DNA of 64,000 bases from Acridotheres tristis (taxonomy: Eukaryota; Chordata; Aves; Passeriformes; Sturnidae): contig CM072890.1 of NCBI GenBank assembly GCA_037013685.1, positions 1,116,001-1,180,000 of the forward strand. Direction: 5' to 3'. The position numbers and the translations under genes are program-made. This document shows, piece by piece, positions 40,921 through 55,535 of the stretch (the stretch's first letter is position 1; each line of letters opens with the position of its first letter). Below the pieces are notes generated by a model. That model saw nothing but the letters and a program-made list of their open reading frames with translations. It did no database searches and was not told the origin of the DNA.

Positions 40921-43900
40921 TAAGGCCACAAGTGCCTTACCAGTAGAAAATACTTGCAGAAAATAATAGCTGATGCCCAAAGTTAGTTGCCTTCACTTGT
41001 CAGCTTGATTTTGTTCACAAGTGGGAACTGCCAGTGCTTGTTCCCTCGCCAGTGGTTTTTAATATGTGGCCAACAACTGTTCGTGGTCATTTCCCGCCAA
41101 ACTTCTGCTCAACAGGAAAAAAAAAATCTCTTTGGACTTTTTTTTTGCATCTTTGATCATATTTTTAGTCCAAAGTATCCACATATCCCTGCAGTTCTTG
41201 GAGGCCTTGAAATATCTTGTGGCAATAAAGGCCAGAGCTTTGCATGATGATAGCAATAGCAAATACTTTTTTTTTTCTTTCTCAGTTGGCATTAGGAAGT
41301 TTCTTTAGTCCTCTTTTATCTGCTAAACACAGTGATCACCTTGGGAGATACCACTTCAGGAAGCATATCCATCAAACTTTTACACTTGGGTTGATTTCCC
41401 CCTTGGAAGTGTATCACACTCCAAAGGCTTCAGTCGATTTATTTGTTTATTTATTTATTTATTTATTTACTTCCCAGACCAAAAATTACTTCGGAAAGGG
41501 AAGCCAGGATGCTCTTTGCTTTCCACCCCATACAATGGGATGTTGTACATTTCCCTTTTTTTTCCACAGTGTCACTTCGGAGATCAGGGGGCTGGCTTGG
41601 CAGACCTCGCCTGTAATGGCTAAAGTTTTCAAAAGTCATGAAAATAGGGGTGTCTGTGTGAACTGAGTCCACTGCAGTGATGCAGAGACATATTTTTCGA
41701 ACATTCCAGCTGGTGCAGCAGATCAGGGAGGCAGAGCCTCGAGACATTTTGTGCAGGGTGTCAGAAGGCAGGAGAGGAGCTCTGCTGTGGGATGTGCTGG
41801 CTGCTTCACACAGAGGTGAATGTTTCAGCTCTGAACTGCAGCAGGCTGGTTCCTGTTTGTCTCCTTCAGTGGCTTTTTGTGTAGCTTTTATTTACACAAC
41901 TTCCCATTTTTCCTCAGGTAGAACAGAAAAAATGGGAACTTTTAGGGGACTTATTACCGAACCACAGAAACGGAATTTTCTTTTCTTTTGCATGAGCCAT
42001 TTGCAGTACATGTTTCTCCCACAGTATGTACCTGTACCCGTGTCATTGCAGGCCTTTACATCAAATTGTGAAAACAACAAAACACCTTGAAATCCTGTCA
42101 TTAGTAAGGTTGTGTACTGGGCTGGAGTGATGTCTGTCTGAAATAGGTGCTAATTATTTAGATTTAGATGCAGCTCTGCACAGAAGAGAGATCTGATAGA
42201 CGTATTTGCTGGAAAGCAGCTGATTTCTACAGTGATAAAACTGGATAATTCCGTGTTCCCAAAGCCTTTTCAGCACAGAAGTAGGTGTTCTTTTAAAACA
42301 GTGTTCTGTGGCAACAACAAATATTTGTGACATCATTGTAAGAGATTTCCTGCCAATTTTTAGTTTGCTGTCTTTCAGAAAGTCTGGAGTTCTTTGGAAC
42401 TCGTGAAACTGCTACAGATATCCATCGTATATTCAAGTATTCAGTGAAGTTTTAAATAATTCTCTTTCAATTAGTACAACAGGAACCTGAAAAATGGATT
42501 TTCTCTTAAAGAAACAAGAATCAGTACACAGACATTTCTCCCCTCCTCTTGTATATTTTAAAATGCTCACATCAGTTTTATGTTTACTGTTTTGTCTTCT
42601 TAAATTAAGAAGAAAAAAACCAGCGTCCCAAGTCTGAAAATCATTGCTTGGAAATTAGTTCAATCAAATATTTCTTGAATTTGTGAATTGGAATAAGATA
42701 AAATTAGGTATATTGTTAAACTAGGTTAATCAGAGTAATTCTTATATAGTGAAGAATGGATCAATGGATTTTTTTTGAAGTCAGGCAAAACATTCCATCA
42801 AGTTAATGTGTTTAAGGGTATCATATCAGGGACAGACAGGTACTAGCAGTGATAAAAAACAGATAACCTGCAACACAATGATTTACAGATGGGTCATTAT
42901 CATCTGTAGAGAGCTTACACAGATCATATTCTTTAGAAAAAGAGAATGTAATTCTATAGAGCTAGGAGAATTACCTAAATAGGTCTGAATATTTAATGTT
43001 TTTTCTGAGTGACTAGTAAAATTTGTCAAAGCAAAATTTTTAGTCTTCTTACGGGCAGCATATTAAATAAGATACAGGAAAGGGTTTGTATTTAAATATT
43101 TTTACGTTTATTTTACCTGTGTGTTGAAGTAAAGCTCGGGAAATGTTTTGCTTCTTCTTGTGCCAACTTTATAGTGCATACCTTTAAAATGTGTTCGAGA
43201 GTGTAGCATCTAAATTTAAAAAAAAAGGTGCAAAGTTTGATGTTAGTGATTTATTAGATTTCAGAACCTATTCCATACAGTGAGTGGCTGAGCTGCATCT
43301 CTTCCATCAGTGGCAAGACGGGATATGTCATTTAAATATTTTTTCTTTCTTCTTGAGCTACACAGAAAGGTGCAGTCAATTGTGTCTGCAGTCACTGGGA
43401 GACTGACATAAGGCAATAGGGAACTCTAAAACCTTAGAGGTGCAGTATTGATTTGATTGCTAACTGCAAATCCTTCATATCATTGCTCCAAATATCTAAC
43501 TTTACACCAATATTACCCATTCTTTTTATAGTGACACCATGCTTAGTAAAAACTTCTAAGCACCGAGGTCAGGTGTTGAGATTGGATTCTAGTTTATTTT
43601 TTATGAATCAGATAAAGATTTCTGTGCATGAGACCGTATGTGAAGATGAGAGAACAAGAACATTTCCATATCAAAGGCAATATATCTGAGGCTGCATAGT
43701 AATTAAAATGCAGTGGTTTGGACTCTGTGCACTTGCACTTAGGCTGAGCGTTGTTGGGACCTTGTGCAGCATGCAGGCGGTTGTCTCTTGCATACTTCTA
43801 GAAATATACTTATAATTTTGTACAAACATTTATGCCAGTCCACACTTTTCTGTGGATAATTTGTATTTCATCCAAACCATTCAAAGTAGAAGTTATTTTT

Positions 43901-46900
43901 TGAGCAACCCCCTCATTATGGCTTTTGTGCATCAACTATTTTTATTCTGGTTGTTTGTATTTCCTCTTACCAGAATGATGGCTTGTTTATAGTCATATTT
44001 TTTTGTGTATTTCACTAAGACCCCTTCCATATACCACTGAAATTTTACGACTTGCATAAAATATCTTGTATTAGAAACAAAAATGCTAATATCTTTTCAG
44101 ATTTATTGCAAATGGTGTGATTTCTTACATACCATACTTTATGGCAAATTAAATGCATGTGCTGGAACATAATATTTTTAATGGAACAATATGTGTTTGC
44201 TAATTCCAACTAACTGTTACACAGCATAAGGAGAATTTATATATTACTCCAAGGACCTGCCATTGTGGGAAAATTGACATAAAATACTGCAGGGTGCTCC
44301 CTATCTGGAAAGTCTTTTCTGGAATAAATGTGAGTTTAATTCCTGAGTGGATCAGCCTGAGCTGTTCCGGAAGGGCTGCTGTTGAATTGTTTACTTCACA
44401 AACTGTCTTGGTCAGTGTCCCAGTGTGGAGGAGGCACAGAGCTCTGTGACTTTCCTCATTCCTCAGAGATGCTCTGCCCATTAATGCTCCAGAGCTGCTG
44501 AGGTGGAGCTTTCGGGAAATCTTTGTGCTTAAAGAGATGCTCGCCCTGTGGTTGTGTTGCAGCAATCTTGCTCAGTTTTTTCCCAGTTTTAGGTGATGAT
44601 TGATGGATGTATCCATGGGTGTTTTGAGCTGGAATCCCACCCTTTCAGAGACTGTTCTGCTGCTTCTTACATCTGGGAGATTGCTGTGGACAGGCTCGTT
44701 CCACCAAGGTCCTGACCATTTGTGGTTAGTGCAAACCCATGGCATTCCTGCACTAGTGGGGGGTTAACCTCAGTGTCATGGCTTGATTCCAGCTGAGATA
44801 GGATGGAGCTGCCCATCCACATTCTGACAGTTTTAACTGGCTCAGGGAATCCTCACTTCCCTTCCTCAGTGTGGTAGCTGTGGACACTCACAGCATTTTA
44901 CCTGAGAAGGACCAAATCCACCTGTTGAACTAATAGGTGGAACTAGATGAGGACTCGGATTTTGGGAGCTCTCTGGAGAAGAGCAGTGTCATATGAGCCA
45001 GTCTAACTGGCTTATTGTTATTAGAATGAGTATTTTGAAGGATTTGATGTATATGGAATTTGAATGTTGAGCTATTTCGGAGGAATATTTTGGTATAATT
45101 TGGTATTTGACAGATTCTCAGCTGGTAAAGCCTGTGTAACTCTGTTTACTTAAGCAGGAGGGTGCCTTTTTACTCTAGCCACAGTCACATTCCTTAGGCC
45201 AGGATGCAGTTCCTTCTGGGTTCAATGGAAAGAACTTTTTGTGATTTTGTGGGGATGGGCCTCGTGTGTCAAGGCCCTGTTTGCATTGGATTAACTGTAG
45301 AGAATAATTTTGTATCAATCAGGGTGGAATCAGGCTTGCTTACATTACGTTTTTTATGGCTTTAAGATGATATTAACAGAAATTCTTCCCATGTAAACTG
45401 CATGTTAGACCAACTGTGTCTCCATATCTATCTTCCAGCAGGTCTTCTGGTGCAGTGTATTATGCAGCATGTGGGGATTCTGACTGCTGGCTTGCAGGCT
45501 TCCTGTGATTGTGGGGACTGTGACTGTGTGTTTTTATTTTTTGTTTTGTTTGTTTGTTTTGTTTTTCTTTCATTCATACCTGATCTGCTGAGGGCAGATT
45601 ATCTTCTTGCAGGTCCTTTCATATTTTTCTTCTGCTATGGGATTCATGTAGGCCACCACAGTGGGAATATACTTTATTCAACCTTTAGTGCAAATTTATG
45701 TAGATATGCACATGGCATGTTTTAACGTCCCTAAGTAGTTGTGTTTTAACATACAGTAACAGTGATTTTGTTATGGGAGCCCCTAGGAGTGAAATTGAGC
45801 ATTCACCTCTGGTTTACATGCATACAGTCTTACATTCTGCTGTTTATATCTATTCTCATTGCTTAACCAAAAGGTCAAAGATGAATTCCAGGAAAACCCT
45901 TTCCATGCTTTCAGGTTGCCTTCTCTAGGCCCCAGCTCCCATTATTCTACCTGTTCTTTGCATATGGAAATTATGGTGCCCACGGTGTTTCTCTGTGGAA
46001 GTAACAATGGAATCTTCATTGATTTCAAAGCAAGTTAGATATTATTGACTTTTCACCTTGATTTCATGAGCTAGAAGGCAGTAGACTGGTGTTGGGATGG
46101 GATGATGGCTACACAGACTGTGAGGAGTCAGTGTAGAGAAGAGCAGTGAGACAGAAAAATACGAAACAGAAGAGACCAAGAAAGGTATTGCCACATAATG
46201 CTCAAGAAAAATAACTAAGACAAGGCATATTGTTATTCTCATGTGTGTCTGTGCTTACCCTCAACACTCAGCCTGGACTTTAAGGAGCCAAGTCTGCTGT
46301 GTGTTCAAGCAGCTCAGTGGGTCCTTGTTCCCTGCTTCAAAGACCTTCCCTCAACCTTTGGTGAAAGCCTAAAGGCTTTTCTTTCCTTGCTGGTCTATAG
46401 TCTTTCCTTCTGTTTTGTGTTTTTCTTCAGTCAGTGAAAATTCTCATTATTTTTAATTTCTCTACCCCCCCAAGACAAGAAAGGTCCAATCTGTGACGTT
46501 TAAGAACGTAACAAGAGCTGTGATTAGCAGTGGCAGTGCAGCTACACCCGTGTGTATTTTACTCAGCCATGCTGCCATGTGCTTTATGGGCTGCATGGGT
46601 GTGCCCACTAAAGGTTCATCTGAAAACACCATTGCCCAACACCGTGTGATGGAATGGCATCAAATTACCAACACAAACTCATCACAGCGGTGTAAAAGTG
46701 AAAGACTTTGAATGCTGTGAGTGTTGTATAGTCTTTCCAGGGAAAGAGGAAATGCAGATGGGCGACTTAAAATGTGCCTAAAGAGTTATTACTGAGAATT
46801 AACTGGAGTTTCTAATTCCTGAAGTCTTCCCTTGGACAGGTTGAATTCCATTTTTCACAATATGAGTGTAACATAACCAAACCCAAAAGGAGCAGGTAGA

Positions 46901-49900
46901 AGCTGTTTTGCTGAATCATTTGTATGGGTGATTTCCATTAGAAGTGCAAACATCAAGGTTTAAGCTGTTGCTGTTTTGACTTCTGAAGGTTCCCCCCTCC
47001 AGCCCAGTCAAAGTGGCACAGAAATGCCTAGGATAACCAATAAACCAGCAAGAGTCAAATCCATCCCCAGGCTGGTTTTGATTGCCGTGTTCCTGCTGTG
47101 GAAAACTTTCCTATTTCAGTAATTCTGCTTGGGATGATTAGCTACAAAGATGAAGGCTCGTTTCCCCTCACACTGCTGAAGCGTGGCTCCCACATGATAC
47201 TTCCTGTCTTTCACATTTTGTGCCTCTAGTATCAATAGCAACTGGATGCAAATCAGGGTGGCATCTGCTAGTTTGTTTTCAGCTGACCGGGCTAAACAGC
47301 ACACACGGAATTTAGCGCCAGGAGGCTGTGACCTCACCACACACAAGTGACATTCCCACAAGTAGGTAATGAAGCACCCCTATTGAGAGTAGCTAAAGTC
47401 CAAATCCTCAGTAGAGTTATTACATATTCAGTTTAAACAGCTCTCCCAAACTTTAAAGCTGTCCCTTGATTTTTTTTTTTTTTTTTTAAATTCACTCGCT
47501 GTTGCAGCTGTCGCTGGCCTCTGCCTATGCCACACTGAATTGGGCCTTCTTGAAAGTGTGTGGGAGAAAAGAAGGGATGAAAAAACAAAGGAAGAGGAAG
47601 GGAAGGGCTATGAAAGGACAAAGATGGGAGGGAGGAGTGAGTGAATGCATATATAATTGAAGTGAGTAGCAGCTGTAATGCTCATATTGCTGTTGAGCAG
47701 GCATAGAGGTTTTCTGTAGGCACATGGTATTTGGATACAGCTTGATAGATGTAAATTTTTAAAACTTCTCTGTATAGGTGATGTAATGCTGTCTTCTAAA
47801 GAAGATAACATGCAGTGGTTGAAGAAGTCCCTTCAGTGCTTACAGTATTCAAGACTGAACTCTGTATTCCTTTTCTGTTGCTCATCAAGTTATTCACAGC
47901 AAATTCTTTGGGACACAAGTTATCTGTCCTTGCTGCCTGGGAAAATGAAGGTATCTGGGAAAGGTTTGAGTGGATCAGTTTGGTCATATCAGTCTTTTTT
48001 GGAAGTGCACATAAATATTATTTATGGCATCGGTCTGTGAACGGTTAGCATGAATCGTAAACATTTTTGTGTTTTAGTGATCATTCTGACAGCTGGTTGA
48101 TAGCAAGTATTTTTGAAAGGATTAACAGATTCTAGATGATCAGTGTAAATTAGTAATCCCAATACACTTGCACACCAGTTTGTGGTCTAAATGTTGGATG
48201 TGAAAAGAGAATTTTACTTTATGTCCTTTTGATCTTGTTGGTGATGAGGTTTTGAGACTAGCTGAAAGCAAAGCAGAAATTAAATAGATACTTTAGAATC
48301 TGAAGTTGTTTCTGGGGATGGGAAGGGAAGGAGAATACTTGAATGAGAGGAAACAAAAAGAAGAAAGGGGATAGGATGAGAAGCAGACAGACAGGAAAAA
48401 ACCCCAGGATGCGTGGGGGCAAATAAGCATTAGTGGTTGCAGCCTTTCAAGGCATACCTAATTACTTTATTCTCCTTCTTTGCTTCGGCTCTTCCACTTT
48501 CCAAGAACTGAGGATGAGATATCAAAATCAGCACTTTTGTCACTCACAATCAAACGGGATATTAATTGAGGTTAGAGGGGGAGTAATGATTGAACAGCTG
48601 TTGATAACTGGGATGTACAAGCTCCAGAACTGTCAATACTGTGTTATGTAAAAGGGAAAGAGTTTTTCTATATTCTCAGCTTTCTGGAAAATAGTGCAGT
48701 TCTTGTGCTTTTAGCAAGAAGTTTTTTTGGACTTCCTGTGGCAAACTGTTCTTTTAGAAGAGCTGGACCATGGCCTGCAGCCTTCCAGCTGTGTGTGGTG
48801 GGCTGGGCTGGGCCCATGTCTCAATAACTGAGATTCAGAGGTAACAAACAGGGAGCCAGTCCAAAACCACAAGAAATGTGAAGCTTTATCACAAAAGGCA
48901 TCGAGCCTCTGAAACTTCCAGAGAAGGATTGGTATATCCTCAATGTTCCTTCTTAAAAGTGCCCAGGGTTAGCAGGATCATTCATTACTGTGGCTTCATT
49001 GGAATTCTTGAGCATGTAAAAAAAACCACCATGGAGCTCGTTAATGCTTTTCCTTGGTGAATACTGTGGACCAGCAAATGGATCCCCACAGCAATGTTCC
49101 ATCTAGTTAAAGCTGCTAGATCGTGTTTGATTATTTTAGGATCACTCTATGGCTGGTTATGCACGTTCACTATTTCATTTCTATGCCACAGTGTAATACA
49201 GATGTCCAAATGAGGCACAGCAGCCACTGCACAAAATAGCCTTCCACGATTTGTTTCAAAGGTGCATGTGGTTCCCTCTATTCCCTCTAAGTTTCTCTGT
49301 GCAAGTACTCACTTGATTAATGTGTCAGGATCTTATGAGGCTTTTTTAAAGTTCAGATTCTAATAAAATGACTTTACTTGTGTTTAAAAATATTTGGTAT
49401 TTCAGTGCTGTTTTGTTTTTCCCAATGAATAGGGCCCTGAAAAAAAAAAAAAAGGCAGAACATTAAACAAACAACCCCTTTTGCATGCAGATAAAAGGCT
49501 GTTTAATATTAGCCATGATTTGTTTGATGTGCAAAATTAATTTATTTGCATTTTGCTCTTCTGGTATTTTGCTTGTCCAAAAGCATACTCAGTGTCACAC
49601 TTGGGCCTCCCTCTCCTCCTGGTGAATTCCTGAGTTGTGCTGAAGGCAATTGCTGGGTAAAGAGATTCCCATTTGCCAGAAGCCATTGACAGCCACAGGC
49701 TGCCTGTTCTCTGCTGTTGGAGCCACAATGACCACCATCAAAAGTGTGAAGAGCAGTTTGCCTTTTCTCACCATTTTTGCATTAAATTAAATAGCAATGA
49801 CAAATTAGACAGCTGGCATTTATTCCCAGTATTGATTCTTACGACTGAACTCAGGAGAACGTGTGTTTTCTCAGACAGAGGTGTTGATGGGTTTTGGTTT

Positions 49901-51320
49901 TTTTGTCTAGACCTAGGGGAGAATATTTATTAATTAATTTATTTATTTATTTATTTATTTATTTTGGGGTGTCAAAATCAGAACTTTGCAATATCTGCAT
50001 GGTTCACATCTTTAGAGTGAAATTCAGAATTATTGACTAAGACAGGTAGAAAACTCCTATGCTTGGGCTCTTCCAGGTCCAGCTCCTAAAACTCAAGGAT
50101 ACCAAGTCCTAGTTCAAAAAACTATCCAAGCACATAGTGAGCTTTAAAGCACAGGAATAATCTCAGTGGGAATGTGACTATGTATGTGCTTAAAATTCAG
50201 CATGGAGTTAAGTACTTCATTGGATTGGGGCCAACGTGCTTGGCACTTTGGAGGGCTGAATCCTTATTCACTAGTGGTGGTTTATATATTTTTTTGCCTT
50301 ACGAATTTCCTCACTGACCTGCTCCTTTGTTTAATGGTCAGCCTGCAACATGGTCAGGATTAAAAACTTCTGGGGCTTGTTTTGTCTAGAAGGCTATGGA
50401 TAATCTCCAGAGGGAACGGCTCATTTTACATAATTACTGATGCTAAATAAATATGTTCTTTATAATCAACTTATGTTTAATGTGAAATTGCTAAGATTTT
50501 TGATCGGGAGGCCAACATTTGACCCAGATTTTATTTCTTCTTTGTTTGAACTATGTTGTTTATCTGCAGAAATTAATAATGCCTGTCTACTGTTAGTATA
50601 TAAAATTCTGAAAATAAATTATATTTGTTTATATTGACTATTCTGTTTCCAAAGTCTCTCTGCTTCCTACTATCATTTTTAAAACTTGTTCCAAATGAGC
50701 ATTCTTCAATTATTAGCAATGAGCTTTATCTGAGCTGAGATCTCTAGGCAGTACTGTCAGATATTTGGTCTTGACTCAAAATGTCTTGGCCATGTAAGGC
50801 AATGGTTCTAATTGTTTTCCTTCTCCTCCTCTCACCTGTTCTGTTAAGAAGCAAAATCTTGGCACTACCTCAGTAGTGTTGCAGAAGCCAGGGAATCTTT
50901 TTTTCTGTAATTGTGTGATTGCTATTGCTGTCAATTATATATGAATTTTAAATAAATATTTGTCCGTTATTCCCCAAATTCCTGACCAAGCATCACAAAG
51001 GCTCAATTGAACAAACTGAATTAAAAAGAAAAAGGAAGCTGGGGGAAAATCCTAGATGTCTCCAGCAAAGGTGATGGATGCTATTTCTCCTCAGCAGGAA
51101 CAAACCTTGATCTTGGCAAATCTCTGAGGGAAGAGACTTTCATTGTCTCTGTGAGAGTTTTTGCTTGCTCCCACCAGGGTGGAAAAGGGGTACAATTAAG
51201 TGCTAGCTTAAATCTTGACTGTTTGTCTTTCTTTTTATGCTCTGTCTCTAAAATAGCCGAGGTGAAGTATTTATATAGCCTAGATTAGAGTGTAGACAGG
51301 CGTGTCTGTGCAGGTCTAGC
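40921..51320. other. Gene-free AT-rich DNA, likely intronic
   Basis: About 10 kb with no recognisable coding exon. Features are limited to an ATTT microsatellite (about 41437-41469), a second at 49937-49965, short T and A runs (47470-47487, 49440-49453) and a possible old repeat near 50.2 kb. If SOX6 lies to the right, this is the start of its first large intron. Confidence 0.45.
50140..50275 (+). repeat. Possible ancient amniote interspersed repeat
   Basis: The phrase ATGTGCTTAAAATTCAGCATGGAG then TTAAGTACTTCATTGGATTGGGGCC resembles a motif common in old reptile and bird interspersed repeats (GTGCTTAAAGTTAAGCA...GCTGGATTGGGGCC). I cannot assign a class. A related phrase (GGAGTCCCATTAAAGTCACTTAAG) occurs near 62005. 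Confidence 0.35.
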
Positions 51321-51638
51321 TGGAGGGACAGAAGAAATCACAACCTCCAGCCCCTCTTTGCTGCCTCTCAGTTGAGGTGCAGAGAGTGGAAGAACAGAAG
51401 AAATCACAACCTCGAGCCCCTCTTTGCTGCCTCAGTTGAGGTGCAGAGAGTGGAGGGACAGAAGAAATCACAACCTCCAGCCCCTCTTTGCTGTCTCTCA
51501 GTTGAGGTGCAGAGAGTGGAGGGACAGAAGAAATCACAACCTCCAGCCCCTCTTTGCTGCCTCAGTTGAAGTGCAGAGAGTGGAGGGACAAGAAATCACA
51601 ACCTCCAGCCCCTCTTTGCTGCCTCAGTTGAGGTGCAG
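51321..51638. repeat. Five-copy minisatellite, 62-66 base unit
   Basis: Units start at 51321, 51387, 51451, 51517 and 51581. Each begins TGGAGGGACAGAAGAAATCA (last copy shortened to GGACAAGAAATC) and ends TTGAGGTGCAGAGAG. Copies alternate between a CTCTCAG form (66 bases) and a CTCAG form (64 bases), which suggests duplication of a two-unit block. Nearly identical copies imply recent expansion. The open frames with EVQRVEGQKKSQPPAP repeats are by-products. Confidence 0.92.
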
Positions 51639-54499
51639 CCCCAAACACGATGGCACAGAGTGGCTGGGGCACAGCTCAGCCCCTGGCGTGTCTGAGTGCA
51701 GGGACAGGCAGTCCTGGCAGGGACAGCAGCACCCAGCTCTGAGCACTGGGTGCCAGCACCCAGGGCCAGGGAGGGGAACTTGGCCTCGTGGGTTGTTTTG
51801 GTGCTGCCGCAGACGGTGATTGCTGACTCCTTGCTTTCCTCACTGTGCCCTTCTTCCCTCTTGTGCAACCTGCTGCCACCACAAGGTGTAAAGAATGGCT
51901 CTGGCTCGGTGCTTGGGCTGTGGCTGGTGTGTTTGAGTGTGCTCGGGGAGCAAATGCTGGGAGTTCCAAATGTATGAGCAGGTAAATTCGATGCTGCTCT
52001 ATGGACATGTGCTCTGAATCCACCAGAAGAATGGAATTTCCAATTCAGTGTCAGTAAGGTCCTACATGCTTAAACCACTGTGACTTTTTTTTTTTTTTTG
52101 AGATTCATTGAAGGAGGAGGGTGAAGCATAGGTACTTTTAAGAAAAATTTATTACCTTATGACTTTTAAAATCAGATAGCCCAAGAATGCTTTTAAGAAA
52201 TTTAAATGGTAAAAGTGTTCCCAGGTCTATGAGTAATGCCAAATGTGTCAAAAACTTGTGCCACTGACATTTTTATCTCAATCTGAGTTCAATTTTCTGT
52301 TAGTGATGACTATTTTTTTAATATTTTTACTATTATTCTAAAGATTTATTCAGCTTGACAGTTGTAGGATTAAGCTTTACAAACAAAAGGATAATATATC
52401 CTCTGTTTACAAGTTAGCCAGAGGCCAGGTTTTATAAACTTTAAAAATACAGCTATTGCTAGTTTATAAAATAGACTACTCAGCTTTCCAAGAGAGAAAA
52501 TAAATCCAGCAATGGAGCTGATTTCCATGGGAGCCTGGTGCTCTCATGTGTAGTAATACATTTTGACCTAAAGCAATGTTACACGTGAATCTTAAAAATG
52601 TTTTGAAAGAGGCAAAAATATGGAGCCCAAAGCAGACACATATGGGACTTGATTGTGTGAGTATCTCATCCCTCCTCTGGGACCCTTTAGCACTGAGCAG
52701 GAGACATTTGGTGCCATTCAGAACAGGGGACACACAGGATTTTGGAATCTGATCTTTGCAGTGCTTTCTGACAATGGGTGTGATGGTTTTCATTAGTCAA
52801 GAATCTGATCATAAAATCATGGTGGACCTGTAAGCACCTGGGTTAGAAGAGAGGAAAGTATCTGGTTTTCAACTAGCAGTACTTTTCGTGTTAAAATTTC
52901 AATTCAAACCCCAAAGAGATCTAATGATCATGATGAGAAAACAATACGTTCTGGAAAAGAATTTAGGATGCATTGGGCAGCACAAGGATCTTTGTTTACA
53001 AGCATGAAATGTAAAGAAATCCCACATAAAAACAGATTCCTGTTTTATCATTTGCAGCATGGAAATAATTCATCTTCACACCAACTGTATTAGCAAGAAG
53101 TGAGGAGAACATCCATGACTGCAGTGCTGGACATTTTTATTTAGTGTGTTGTTTGTTTTTTTTTTTTTTTGTCTGTCTGTCTGTTGTTTAGTGATGCTGC
53201 TCTGTGGGATTTGCCAGTGGCTCTGGTGCACAGGTCTCCTGCAGCACCGAGGAGATGCTGCTGCCCTGTTAGTTCTCAATCTTGTCACTTCTGGGGAGCA
53301 GCAGCGAAACTGTTTGTTCCTGACAGCAGACAGCCCCACTGCAGGGCCCTGGTTTCATGTTACATTAAGTATTAGCGCTGTTCTTTCAGGAGCTATTATG
53401 CTGTGACATCAAAGATTTTCTGACAGGGCAGTTGTAGGTTAGCACTGAAGTTGTCTGCTGAAATTTTTAAGAATGGAATTAAATATATATGATCAGATTT
53501 AATATGAGAGATCGGAAACTGCATATAAAATGGAGTTAGCGGTTAAAGAAAGCTGCAAGAATAATTATTTGGTTTGGCCTATTTGTCCTTTCTTGTCCAA
53601 GGCAATTTTTATTGCCTTTAATTTCTACAGCAGTTCCAAAAATGCTGCCATATGTTAACATTTTTGTGCAACTGCTTATTTTCTGAAAAATGTTGTGTGA
53701 AACAGGAGGAAAAGGTCTTTTATAAAATAAGTGTTCAGTATAGCCCCTGCAGTGCTTATATAAATTAACCCTTGAACAATAATTGTAATAGCCCAAATTC
53801 TTTTTTTTTTTTTTTTACTGATTGCCTAATTACTTAAAAGGATTGAGATACACATTTTAAATAGTAAGAAAGCAATTTAAATGGTGAGCAAATGCTTAAT
53901 AGTGATCACTTAGACTTCCATCTTTTTATAAGAGAGAGGCTGTAGCTGTGCATAGATTGCAATATCAACTATTGCCCTTTGGAAATTCTGAATCCAGTTT
54001 CTTTGTGACTTCCTGGGAAGATGATAGGAATTCGAGACTTACTGTCTGTGTAGCTGTTCAGGACAAAAAAAAAAAAAAAAATCTTGAACATGCGCAACTT
54101 CAAATGTTCCTGTAGATTCTTATGTGGTGAAATCAGCGTTGCTACAACTATGAAATTACTATTATGCTCTGATGAGGCAAGTTCAGTGACAGGAAATATC
54201 AAAATTAATTTTGGAAACACATGCCTGCATATTTTTGATTACGTTACTAAGGCATTTCTTCCATTTAGTATCAAGCAAGTGAATCATCCATAAAAAATGA
54301 AAATGTGTACAATAGAGTAGTACTTTCCCAGTGGAGAAAAAATAAAACAAAAAATCACCACAACTAAGAAGTAGAACAATACTGTTTAGTCATAAGACAT
54401 AAGACACCAGTGTAATTTTTGCTATATATATAATACTTTCAGGCATGAGAAAAATTACAGCAAGAATGTACCTCTTTTTTTTTTTTTTTTGTAGTGGGA
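51639..54499. other. Non-coding DNA, nothing firm
   Basis: GC-moderate sequence to about 51980, then AT-rich. Short T runs at 52087-52099, 53157-53170 and 53802-53816, and an A run at 54065-54081. No repeat family or coding exon recognised. Confidence 0.45.
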
Positions 54500-54651
<152 letters not shown>

Positions 54652-54699
54652 CTTTTCTTTCTTTCTTTCTTTCCTTTCCTTTTTTTCTTTTCTTTCTGT

Positions 54700-55503
54700 A
54701 TTATTATGAAGTCCTTGCTCAGGTAATTTGGTTATTTTGGGATTGTTCTGTTCACTGAAAGCTTGCAGGGTGAATTCTAAAGTTTATCTTGCAGTGGAAT
54801 ATGCTATTTGTGCTATGCTGATTGACCAAAACTGGCTGTATGATAGCTTTGATCAGGCATAACGATTTTAGTTTATTTAGATAACATTGCTTGACTTCTT
54901 TGGTTTTGCTGCATTGCAACACTCTTATCAGCAAATCAAAATCTTTGTGGCTGAACATTCAGATCCAGATAGTTTAGAATGAAAACTCAGCCCTTTATGT
55001 GGATGTGTGAGGCTCTGGGAATAGTGGCTCTACCCTTAGGAAACACTCGCTGACAGGTGGCAACAGTGGAATACAAAATTATCCTTTAGCTCCATAATCT
55101 CAAATCACAACATTTAAAGTGTATATATAGATCTATTAAAAGAAAATGTGGATAGGAGAGCTGGGTCTTTCAGAGAATTTTAAAAGTGATTTTAAATGCA
55201 CATGAAAAAATCTGGTTAGCTACTGTGGCTAAAGTATTTGTTGAGTAGTTCTAATGCCCTCAGGAGCATAAGATTGTAGGTAGATTTCTCTATGATGCAA
55301 AGATGTGTTTTAAAACAGATTTTTAATGAACAGTGTGTATCATCAGGAATCCATTTGACTTTTATGATTTTGGATAGAGTATCCTTTCACTTTGGCTGTA
55401 ATTGCAGAGCCTAAGGACTGTTACCCTGGCAAACATCATTATGTGAATGTGTCTGCACTCTGTCTGCCCTGACTACATTTTTCTTCTCCCAGCTTTGTTA
55501 TGT

Positions 55504-55535
<32 letters not shown>

